Shown: positions 1 through 6,843 of the stretch, piece after piece | Numbering within the stretch: the stretch's first letter is position 1 | How the letters are laid out: each line of letters begins with the position of its first letter | NCBI GenBank assembly: GCA_910585625.1 | Contig: CAJUFQ010000022.1 | Location: 29,371 to 64,714, forward strand | Source of the DNA: an uncultured Lachnospiraceae bacterium | GTDB lineage: Bacteria > Bacillota > Clostridia > Lachnospirales > Lachnospiraceae | Direction of reading: 5' to 3' | DNA: 35,344 nt | Translations under genes and position numbers: made by a program | The notes under the pieces: model-generated | Told to the model about the DNA's origin: nothing | Seen by the model: the letters and a program-made list of their open reading frames with translations, nothing else | Database searches by the model: none

Positions 1-16
1 CATGAGCAGATAAAAT

Positions 17-1096
17 ATGAATAAGAAAAAAGTAGTAGTAGGAATGTCAGGCGGCGTGGATTCCTCCGTAGCGGCGTGGCTCTTAAAAGAGCAGGGTTAT
101 GAGGTGATTGGGGTCACAATGCAGATTTGGCAGGATGAGGAAGAAGCTGCCTTGGAAGAAAACGGCGGATGCTGCGGCCTGTCAGCGGTGGATGACGCCA
201 GGCGGGTGGCGGCAATGCTTGGCATTCCATATTATGTGATGAATTTTAAAACTGAATTTAAGGAGCATGTCATAGATTATTTTGTTGCGGAATATTTGCG
301 CGGCCATACGCCCAATCCTTGCATTGCCTGCAACCGTTACGTGAAATGGGAATCACTGTTAAAACGGAGCATGGACATCGGCGCGGATTATATCGCCACC
401 GGTCATTATGCCCGGATTGCGAAGCTTGCGAACGGCAGATATGCGTTGCGGAAATCGGCTACCGCGGCAAAAGACCAGACATATGCCTTGTATAACCTGA
501 CACAGCATCAGCTTGCCCATACGCTGATGCCGGTAGGAGATTATACAAAAGAAGAAATCCGTGCCATGGCAGAAAAAATCGGCCTCCGCACAGCTGATAA
601 ACCGGACAGCCAGGAAATCTGCTTTATCCCTGATCACGATTATGCGGCTTTTATTGAGAGGGAGGCAGAAGGAAAGATTCCGCCGGAAGGGAACTTTGTG
701 ACGGCAGGAGGACAGGTTTTAGGGCGGCATAAGGGGATTACCCATTATACGATTGGACAGCGTAAGGGACTGGGCATTGCTTTGGGAACTCCTGTTTTTG
801 TTACTGAAATACGCCCTCAGACGAATGAGGTAGTGCTGGGCAGCAATGAGGAAGTGTTTGGCGATGTGGTTCATGCGGGACAGTTAAATTTTATGTCAGT
901 TACCGATCTGGAAGGGGAGATGGAAGTCGTGGCCAAGATTCGTTATAGCCATAAGGGCGCGCCCTGCACAATCTGCAAGGCAGGCAGTGATACGGTAATC
1001 TGCCGTTTCCATGAGCCGGTGCGCGCCATCACGCCGGGGCAGGCCGTAGTATTTTATGATGGGGATACGGTGGTTGGCGGAGGGGTTATTATTTAG
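17..1096 (+). CDS. mnmA: tRNA 2-thiouridine(34) synthase MnmA
   Basis: MnmA activates the wobble U34 of Lys, Glu and Gln tRNAs with ATP and inserts sulfur passed from a cysteine desulfurase relay. Seen: the N-terminal PP-loop GMSGGVDSS (residues 9-17), the catalytic cysteine region NPCIACNRYVKW with C102 (and C105), GHYAR, KDQTYALYNL, and the second catalytic cysteine C202 in PDSQEICFI, followed by GQRKGLGIA of the central domain. The length of 359 residues is normal. The start at 17 puts the PP-loop at the expected distance; no strong ribosome site is visible in the 16 bases available, so it may be translationally coupled to an upstream gene outside the window. It ends before a strong hairpin terminator at 1135-1161. 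Family assignment is secure. Confidence 0.97.
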   Translation: MNKKKVVVGMSGGVDSSVAAWLLKEQGYEVIGVTMQIWQDEEEAALEENGGCCGLSAVDDARRVAAMLGIPYYVMNFKTEFKEHVIDYFVAEYLRGHTPNPCIACNRYVKWESLLKRSMDIGADYIATGHYARIAKLANGRYALRKSATAAKDQTYALYNLTQHQLAHTLMPVGDYTKEEIRAMAEKIGLRTADKPDSQEICFIPDHDYAAFIEREAEGKIPPEGNFVTAGGQVLGRHKGITHYTIGQRKGLGIALGTPVFVTEIRPQTNEVVLGSNEEVFGDVVHAGQLNFMSVTDLEGEMEVVAKIRYSHKGAPCTICKAGSDTVICRFHEPVRAITPGQAVVFYDGDTVVGGGVII

Positions 1097-1134
1097 AAAT
1101 CAGAGACTGATTGCTTCACAGCCAGCCATACATC

Positions 1135-1166
1135 AGAGCCGTTTGTTTTACAAGTGGCTCTTTCAT
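1135..1166 (+). terminator. Intrinsic terminator after mnmA
   Basis: The arms AGAGCCGTTTGT and ACAAGTGGCTCT pair over 12 positions (two G-U pairs) around a TTT loop, followed by a T-rich tract TTCATTTTC. It separates mnmA from the ABC exporter operon. Confidence 0.75.
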
Positions 1167-1214
1167 TTTCGTATACATAGGTTGGCAAATGAAATATAAA
1201 GGAGCAGATATAAG

Positions 1215-1241
1215 ATGATTGATCATTGGAGAAACAGATAA
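1215..1241 (+). CDS. Possible 8-residue leader peptide of the ABC exporter
   Basis: ATG at 1215 encodes MIDHWRNR and stops at TAA 1239-1241. An AAGGAG motif lies about 10 bases upstream, and the stop codon overlaps the Shine-Dalgarno sequence (AAGGAGG, 1240-1246) of the next gene. This geometry would let translation of the short frame affect access to the exporter's ribosome site. In Bacillus subtilis the related heterodimeric exporter BmrCD is controlled by a translated leader (BmrB), which makes the idea reasonable, but nothing in the sequence proves translation. Confidence 0.3.
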   Translation: MIDHWRNR

Positions 1242-1253
1242 GGAGGTCACCGG

Positions 1254-3005
1254 ATGCTGAAAGCAATCTTAGGACAGGTGAAGGAGTTTAAGCGGGATTC
1301 GCTCCTGACGCCTGTTTTTATGATTCTGGAAGTCATCATGGAGATGGTAATTCCGCTCCTGATGGCAGCGATTATAGACAACGGCGTCAACAAAGGGGAT
1401 ATGGGGTATATTTATAAGGTTGGGCTGGTGATGCTGGCCGCAGCGTTGCTGGGTCTGGCGGCAGGAATGCTGGGCGCGAAATATGCCGCCAATGCTTCTG
1501 CCGGATTGGCGAGGAATTTAAGGGAAGCCATGTTTGAAAACATTCAAGGCTTCTCCTTTGCCAATATCGACAAATTTTCCACGGCAGGGCTTGTGACGAG
1601 GCTCACTACGGACGTGACGAATATCCAGAATGCCTATCAGATGATTTTGCGGATGTGCGTCCGCGCGCCTTTTTCCATGATTATAGCTATGGTCATGGCG
1701 TTTACCATTAATGGGAAGCTGGCGAGTATCTATCTGATCGCCGTCATCGGTTTGGGAGCCTGCCTTTTGCTCATCATGAGCAAAGCCACCCGCTATTTCC
1801 AGCAGATTTTCCCTAAATATGATGATATGAATGCCAGCGTGCAGGAAAATGTGTCGGCAATCCGCGTAGTGAAAGCATATGTCCGTGAAGACTATGAAAA
1901 CGAACGCTTCACGAAAGCCAGCGGGAATATTTTCCGTATGTTCAGCAAGGCGGAAAATATCCTGACATGGAATGCGCCTCTGATGCAGATTACAGTCTAT
2001 GGCTGCATCCTTGCCATCAGCTGGATGGGAGCCAAAATGATTGTGTTGGATGCCCTCACCACCGGGGAGCTGATGAGCCTGCTGGCATACTGCATGAACA
2101 TCCTCATGAGCCTGATGATGCTGTCCATGATATTCGTGATGGTGACCATGAGCATGGCGAGTGCGGAGCGTATCTCAGAAGTGCTTGGGGAAGCGAGCAG
2201 CCTTGCCAACCCGGAAAACCCCGTGATGGAAGTCAGGGACGGAAGCATTGCTTTTGAGCATGTGGATTTTGCTTATGCAGGAGGCAGCGAGGAGCTGGTA
2301 TTAAAAGACATCAACCTGGAAATCCATGCCGGGGAGACGGTTGGCATAATCGGCGGGACGGGGAGCGCCAAATCCAGCCTGGTAAGCCTTGTCAGCCGCC
2401 TCTATGATGTGTCAGCCGGGGCGGTTTCCGTGGGCGGAATAGACGTGCGTGAATACGATATGGAGACTTTGCGTAACCAGGTTTCTGTGGTATTGCAGAA
2501 AAATATGCTGTTTTCCGGTACCATCCTGGAAAACCTCAGGTGGGGAGACAAAGAGGCTTCTTATGAGGAATGTGTCCGCGCCTGCAGGATGGCATGTGCG
2601 GATGAATTTATCGAACAGTTTCCAGAAAAATACAATACCTATATTGAGCAGGGCGGCAGCAATGTGTCCGGCGGGCAGAAACAACGCCTCTGCATTGCCC
2701 GGGCGTTGTTAAAGAAACCGAAAATACTGATTCTTGATGATTCCACAAGCGCCGTGGATACTGCGACAGACAGCCGCATCCGTAAGGCGTTTGCTACGGA
2801 AATCCCAGACACGACGAAACTGATTATCGCGCAGCGCATTTCCAGCGTCCAGGACGCAGACCGCATCATCGTCATGGACAATGGCAGGGTGGCGGATTTT
2901 GGGACGCATGAGGAACTGCTGGCGCGCAGTGGGATATACCGCGACGTGTATGAATCCCAGACCGGCGGTGGGGATTTTGATGAAGAGAAGGGAGGCGGGG
3001 AATAA
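1254..3005 (+). CDS. ABC exporter half-transporter, degenerate catalytic site (TM287/BmrC-like)
   Basis: A 583-residue fused exporter half: six membrane segments in about residues 15-300, then a nucleotide-binding domain. Walker A is GGTGSAKSS (367-375), with Ala372 where most ABC proteins have Gly. The signature is the canonical VSGGQ (471-475). Walker B is ILILDD, so Asp496 stands where the catalytic Glu is expected. Asp there plus an intact signature is the pattern of the degenerate-site partner in heterodimeric exporters such as TM287/288 and BmrCD. The start at 1254 has AAGGAGG 7 bases upstream. The stop overlaps the next ATG by one base (TAATG), indicating translational coupling to the partner subunit. 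The substrate cannot be read from sequence; drug or lipid export is the usual role of the family. Confidence 0.93.
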   Translation: MLKAILGQVKEFKRDSLLTPVFMILEVIMEMVIPLLMAAIIDNGVNKGDMGYIYKVGLVMLAAALLGLAAGMLGAKYAANASAGLARNLREAMFENIQGFSFANIDKFSTAGLVTRLTTDVTNIQNAYQMILRMCVRAPFSMIIAMVMAFTINGKLASIYLIAVIGLGACLLLIMSKATRYFQQIFPKYDDMNASVQENVSAIRVVKAYVREDYENERFTKASGNIFRMFSKAENILTWNAPLMQITVYGCILAISWMGAKMIVLDALTTGELMSLLAYCMNILMSLMMLSMIFVMVTMSMASAERISEVLGEASSLANPENPVMEVRDGSIAFEHVDFAYAGGSEELVLKDINLEIHAGETVGIIGGTGSAKSSLVSLVSRLYDVSAGAVSVGGIDVREYDMETLRNQVSVVLQKNMLFSGTILENLRWGDKEASYEECVRACRMACADEFIEQFPEKYNTYIEQGGSNVSGGQKQRLCIARALLKKPKILILDDSTSAVDTATDSRIRKAFATEIPDTTKLIIAQRISSVQDADRIIVMDNGRVADFGTHEELLARSGIYRDVYESQTGGGDFDEEKGGGE

Positions 3006-4912
3006 TGCCAAAACCAAATAAAATGCCAGACACTTCTAAGAAAAGTATGGACTGGAAAATATTTACCCGTCTGATGAAATACATCCTTGCCCGCTATAAA
3101 TATCACGTGTTTCTGGTGGCGGCAGGTATTTTTGTGGGAGTGCTTGCCAATGTGCAGGGGACTTTGTTCATGCAGACCTTGATTGATGTATACATCCTGC
3201 CCATGATTGGCGCAGAACATCCTGATTTTGGCCCTTTGGCGGGAGCAATCCTGCGCGTGGGCGTCTTCTACGGGATAGGGGCGGCCTGTGCCTGGATGTA
3301 CAGCCGGGTCATGGTGCGTGTGACCCAGGGTACGCTGCGTGACCTCAGGGATGATTTGTTTACCCATATGGAAAGCCTGCCAATCCGCTATTTTGATACG
3401 CATTCCCATGGGGATATCATGTCTGTATACACCAATGATATTGATACGCTGCGCCAGATGATCAGCCAGAGTATGCCGCAGATATTTGCCAGCGTGATTA
3501 CGATTGCCAGCGTGCTTGTGAGCATGCTGATCCTCAATGTACCTCTGACCGTCCTTACCCTGCTGATGGTAGGGGGTATGATGTTCGCGACCAAGACGTT
3601 TGCCGGAAGGAGCGGAAGATACTTTATTGCCCAGCAGAAGGAAATCGGCAAGGTGAACGGATATATTGAGGAGATGATGGAGGGACAGAAAGTGGTGAAG
3701 GTGTTCTGCCATGAAAAGGAGAGCATGGAACAGTTTCGTAAACTGAATCAGGAACTTTATGTCAGTGCGAACGAGGCGAACAAATCAGCCAATATGCTTG
3801 GGCCAATCAATGCGCAGCTTGGAAATGTGAGTTATGTACTCTGCGCGATTGCAGGAGGCGTCCTTGCCCTTGGGGGCGTGGGCGGGTTCACGCTTGGCGG
3901 CCTGGCAAGTTTCCTTACGTTTAACCGCAGCTTCAACATGCCCGTCAGCCAGGTAAGCCAGCAGCTTAACAGCGTGGTCATGGCGATGGCGGGAGCGAAG
4001 CGCGTCTTCGCCATGATGGATGAGCAGCCGGAAGCGGACGAAGGCTATGTGACGCTTGTCAATGCCCGCAGGGAGAACGGCGGGCTCAAAGAGTCCGAGG
4101 GTCGTACCGGGCTTTGGGCATGGAAGCATCATCATCAGGCGGAAGGCACGACAGATTATGTGGAACTGGCCGGGGACGTGGTGCTTGACGGCGTGGATTT
4201 TGGCTATCAGCCAGAAAAGATTGTGCTTCACGACGTGAAGATGTATGCCAATGCCGGGCAGAAGATTGCCTTTGTCGGTTCGACCGGAGCAGGCAAGACG
4301 ACGATTACAAATCTTATAAACCGGTTTTACGATATTCAGGATGGGAAAATACGCTACGATGGAATCAATGTGAATAAGATAAAAAAAGCAGACCTCAGGC
4401 GTTCCTTGGGTATCGTGCTGCAGGATACGCACCTGTTTACAGACACGGTGATGGAAAACATTCGTTATGGCAAGCTGGACGCTTCGGATGAAGAAGTCCT
4501 TGCGGCGGCGAAGCTTGCCAATGCGGACGGGTTCATCCGCAGGCTGCCGGAAGGCTACCAGACGATGCTTACCGGGGACGGCGCGAACTTGAGCCAGGGG
4601 CAGCGGCAGCTTTTGGCGATTGCCCGGGCGGCGATTGCCGACCCGCCAGTGCTGATCCTTGACGAAGCAACCAGCTCTATAGACACCAGGACGGAGCGGC
4701 TTGTGCAGGATGGCATGGATAAACTGATGAAGGGACGGACTACCTTTGTAATTGCACACCGCCTTTCCACGGTACGCAACAGCGACTGCATCATGGTGCT
4801 GGAGCAGGGGCGGGTGATTGAACGGGGAACCCACGAGGAACTCTTACGGCAGCAGGGCAAGTATTACCAGCTGTGTATGGGGAAAGCCCCGGGGTTGGGA
4901 AGCGCCGGCTGA
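3005..4912 (+). CDS. ABC exporter half-transporter, catalytic partner (TM288/BmrD-like)
   Basis: A 635-residue partner of the preceding half-transporter. It has six membrane segments, Walker A GSTGAGKTT (425-433) and Walker B ILDEATSSID with catalytic Glu554. The signature is LSQGQ (529-533) instead of LSGGQ. The degenerate signature here and the degenerate Walker B in the upstream protein would fall in the same composite ATP site, leaving one competent site, as in known heterodimeric exporters. An extra segment of about 45 residues (roughly 345-395, including KHHHQAEG) lies between the membrane domain and the nucleotide-binding domain and explains the length. It overlaps the first subunit gene by one base. 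A chemoreceptor-like gene follows within 35 to 71 bases, depending on its start. Confidence 0.93.
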   Translation: MPKPNKMPDTSKKSMDWKIFTRLMKYILARYKYHVFLVAAGIFVGVLANVQGTLFMQTLIDVYILPMIGAEHPDFGPLAGAILRVGVFYGIGAACAWMYSRVMVRVTQGTLRDLRDDLFTHMESLPIRYFDTHSHGDIMSVYTNDIDTLRQMISQSMPQIFASVITIASVLVSMLILNVPLTVLTLLMVGGMMFATKTFAGRSGRYFIAQQKEIGKVNGYIEEMMEGQKVVKVFCHEKESMEQFRKLNQELYVSANEANKSANMLGPINAQLGNVSYVLCAIAGGVLALGGVGGFTLGGLASFLTFNRSFNMPVSQVSQQLNSVVMAMAGAKRVFAMMDEQPEADEGYVTLVNARRENGGLKESEGRTGLWAWKHHHQAEGTTDYVELAGDVVLDGVDFGYQPEKIVLHDVKMYANAGQKIAFVGSTGAGKTTITNLINRFYDIQDGKIRYDGINVNKIKKADLRRSLGIVLQDTHLFTDTVMENIRYGKLDASDEEVLAAAKLANADGFIRRLPEGYQTMLTGDGANLSQGQRQLLAIARAAIADPPVLILDEATSSIDTRTERLVQDGMDKLMKGRTTFVIAHRLSTVRNSDCIMVLEQGRVIERGTHEELLRQQGKYYQLCMGKAPGLGSAG

Positions 4913-4983
4913 AATAATAGTGGCAATGTCAGAGGAAGTGCCGTATAATGTCCTTAGATGAGAGCGTTAAGGGGGAAGATGAT

Positions 4984-6105
4984 ATGAAAGGCAAGCGAAA
5001 GAGCAGGCGGATGCTGTTTCTGGCATTGATTGTGCTGGCTGTTCCGCTGGCTCTGACCGGGATTATATCCTTTGTGGTCCTGCAGTTGGTTGCGGGCGGG
5101 AAAATGTCAGTGTCTGCCGGGGCTATGTGCCTTGTATTTTCGCTGATGATTGTTCTGATTGTCGTATTTTTCATGGTAAGGCAGCTGCTGAGACGTATCC
5201 AGAATCTGCTGGGCAGCCTGGATGAGATTGCGGATGGAACGCTTTCCATGAAAGACGATAAGCTGTCACAGCGCAATGACGAGATAGGACAGGTGATGCG
5301 TTCCGTCAATGGCATGTTTGTCTCCTTTGCAGAGATGGTTACCAGCATGAAAGTGGCTACGGAATCCCTGGTCAAAGTACCGGATGATGTCAGCTATTCT
5401 CTCCGGGATATGGAGTCGTCCATACGCCAGGTGGGGAAGGAGGCCAATTCCATTAGTATTAATGCGGTTTCCCAGTCAGAGAAAGTGTATGAAGCCGGGA
5501 CTCAGATTATAGACATGGGGCAGGCTGTCGATGCCATTGCGCAGGACGTGGAGATGCTTGTCCGGGGTTCAGATAAAATGAAGGCCTGCAGTGAAATGGC
5601 GCAGGGCGTCATGGAGGAGCTGGTGTCTGCCAATGAGTCCGGCAGCAGGGCAGTTGCGGATGTGCGGAGGCAGGCTGACGTGACAAGTCGTTCTGCTGCG
5701 CAAATCCGGGATTTCTCGGAAATCATCGCAGATTTTTCCGGCCGGGCCAATCTGCTTGCCCTAAATGCCAGCATTGAGGCGGCAAGGGCAGGAGAGTTGG
5801 GCAAAGGATTTGCGGATGTGGCAGAGCAGATTAGGAGCCTTGCAGATCAGTCGCGGGAATCGTCAAAGCAGATGGATGCCATTGTCAGTGAATTGCTAGG
5901 GAGTTCTGAGGCCGGCGTGGTTTTTGCACGGAAGGCCAAGGAAGCATCTGAGCGGCAGGCAGAGAAGACTAGCCAGGCCGAAGGGATTATCCTGTCTCTC
6001 AAACGGGATATTGAGCAGATGGGCGGCGTCATCGGAGGCATTGGCCGGGAAGTGAAGGAGCTAGAGGATATAAAGGAATTCAGCATCAGCAGTCTGCACG
6101 AATAG
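4984..6105 (+). CDS. Methyl-accepting chemotaxis-like protein without a sensor domain
   Basis: A chemoreceptor-type protein with two closely spaced membrane segments (LFLALIVLAVPLALTGIISF and the stretch around LVFSLMIVLIVVFFMV) and only about ten residues between them, so no extracellular ligand domain. A HAMP-like segment (IADGTLSMKDDKL ... RNDEIGQVM) and a helical signalling domain follow. The hairpin tip reads ANLLALNASIEAARAGELGKGFADVAEQ, split as ANLLALNASIEAARAGE plus LGKGFADVAEQ; this is the CheA/CheW contact region. I place the start at ATG 4984 (MKGKRKSRR), preceded by AAGGGGGAAG; an in-frame ATG at 4948 with AGAGGAAG upstream is also possible (385 residues). It probably reads a membrane or cytoplasmic cue. 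Co-transcription with the exporter is likely from spacing. It could regulate something other than motility. Confidence 0.85.
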   Translation: MKGKRKSRRMLFLALIVLAVPLALTGIISFVVLQLVAGGKMSVSAGAMCLVFSLMIVLIVVFFMVRQLLRRIQNLLGSLDEIADGTLSMKDDKLSQRNDEIGQVMRSVNGMFVSFAEMVTSMKVATESLVKVPDDVSYSLRDMESSIRQVGKEANSISINAVSQSEKVYEAGTQIIDMGQAVDAIAQDVEMLVRGSDKMKACSEMAQGVMEELVSANESGSRAVADVRRQADVTSRSAAQIRDFSEIIADFSGRANLLALNASIEAARAGELGKGFADVAEQIRSLADQSRESSKQMDAIVSELLGSSEAGVVFARKAKEASERQAEKTSQAEGIILSLKRDIEQMGGVIGGIGREVKELEDIKEFSISSLHE

Positions 6106-6197
6106 ACGCTTGCAGTGATTTCCCACAAAAAACCCGACAGCGTAATCAACTTATTGAAACATAAGGCTTATGGAACGGTTGCAGGCAAATAAAAAGG

Positions 6198-6232
6198 CGG
6201 CAGGAAGATCATTTGGTTTCCTGCCGTTCTGC
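6198..6232. terminator. Hairpin after the chemoreceptor gene
   Basis: CGGCAGGAA (6198-6206) pairs perfectly with TTCCTGCCG (6218-6226). The T-rich tail is better on the minus strand (complement of the AAAAA run at 6191-6195) than on the plus strand (TTCTGCTG). Its most likely job is to end the plus-strand chemoreceptor transcript, with modest efficiency. The rest of 6106-6384 shows no other convincing element. Confidence 0.45.
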
Positions 6233-6384
6233 TGTGTTGGATAGGAGATATATGGTATGGTTGATACGGTTGGCTGCGGTTGGGGAATGCCCGCGCAGAA
6301 TTTTTAGGACATAGATGCAACATTTTGCAGGGAAAATGGCTCTGATATAGTGAAATGCATTTCAAAAGGGAGGTTGAGGATGAT

Positions 6385-6843
6385 ATGGATGAGTTCATGC
6401 AATGTTATGAGAAAGTATATCCGCAGTTATACCGGACGGCGTTGTATTATATGAGGAACCGGCAGGAGGCGGAAGATGCCGTCCAGGATGCGGTGCTGGC
6501 TGCTTATGAGAAGTTTTACCAGCTCAGGGAAAAAGAGAAATTTTCCTCCTGGATCATGCAGATTCTGGTGAACCGCTGCAGGCGGAGGATGCGGGAGTGG
6601 TTTCGCAAAGATGACGACATCGAGGAACTCCCCATATCCCAGGAGCCGGATTTTGCCACGTCGTCTGCGGTGAAGCAGGTGTTTTGGGAACTGAAAGAAG
6701 AGGAACGGCTGATTGTGGGTTTGTCTGTGTTCTGCGGCTACACCAGTGAGGAGATAGCCGCAATCTTAAACAAGAATCACAGTACCGTCCGTTCCAGGTA
6801 TCGGAGGGCGCTTCAAAAAATGAGAAAGAAATTGGAGGTGTGA
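6385..6843 (+). CDS. ECF-type RNA polymerase sigma factor
   Basis: A 152-residue extracytoplasmic-function sigma factor: only regions 2 and 4 are present. Region 2 includes the segment YRTALYYMRNRQEAEDAVQD followed by FSSWIMQILVNRCRRRMREW. Region 4 includes the helix-turn-helix GYTSEEIAAILNKNHSTVRS followed by RYRRALQKMRKKLE. I chose ATG 6385 over the in-frame ATG at 6355 because AAAGGGAGG (6366-6374) sits 10 bases before 6385. The gene ends in TGATG shared with the following membrane beta-propeller gene, strongly suggesting that the two form a regulator pair. The target regulon is unknown; self-activation is common in the family but I could not identify a duplicated promoter motif. Confidence 0.93.
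   Translation: MDEFMQCYEKVYPQLYRTALYYMRNRQEAEDAVQDAVLAAYEKFYQLREKEKFSSWIMQILVNRCRRRMREWFRKDDDIEELPISQEPDFATSSAVKQVFWELKEEERLIVGLSVFCGYTSEEIAAILNKNHSTVRSRYRRALQKMRKKLEV

Noticed and set aside
1..16. End of an upstream gene (TAA at 11-13)
   Set aside because: Too few bases to identify frame or product.
1254..3005. Exporter subunit 1 as a pseudogene because of Ala in Walker A and Asp for Glu
   Set aside because: The frame is intact and both changes fit the known degenerate site of heterodimeric exporters.
2639..4834. Long minus-strand frames antisense to the ABC exporter genes (up to 357 residues)
   Set aside because: They mirror highly conserved ABC coding sequence in another frame and have no family features.
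6252..6314. 20-residue frame MVWLIRLAAVGECPRRIFRT with ATAGGAG upstream of the ECF sigma gene
   Set aside because: No link to downstream control is visible, spacing to the ribosome site is short and there is no independent support.
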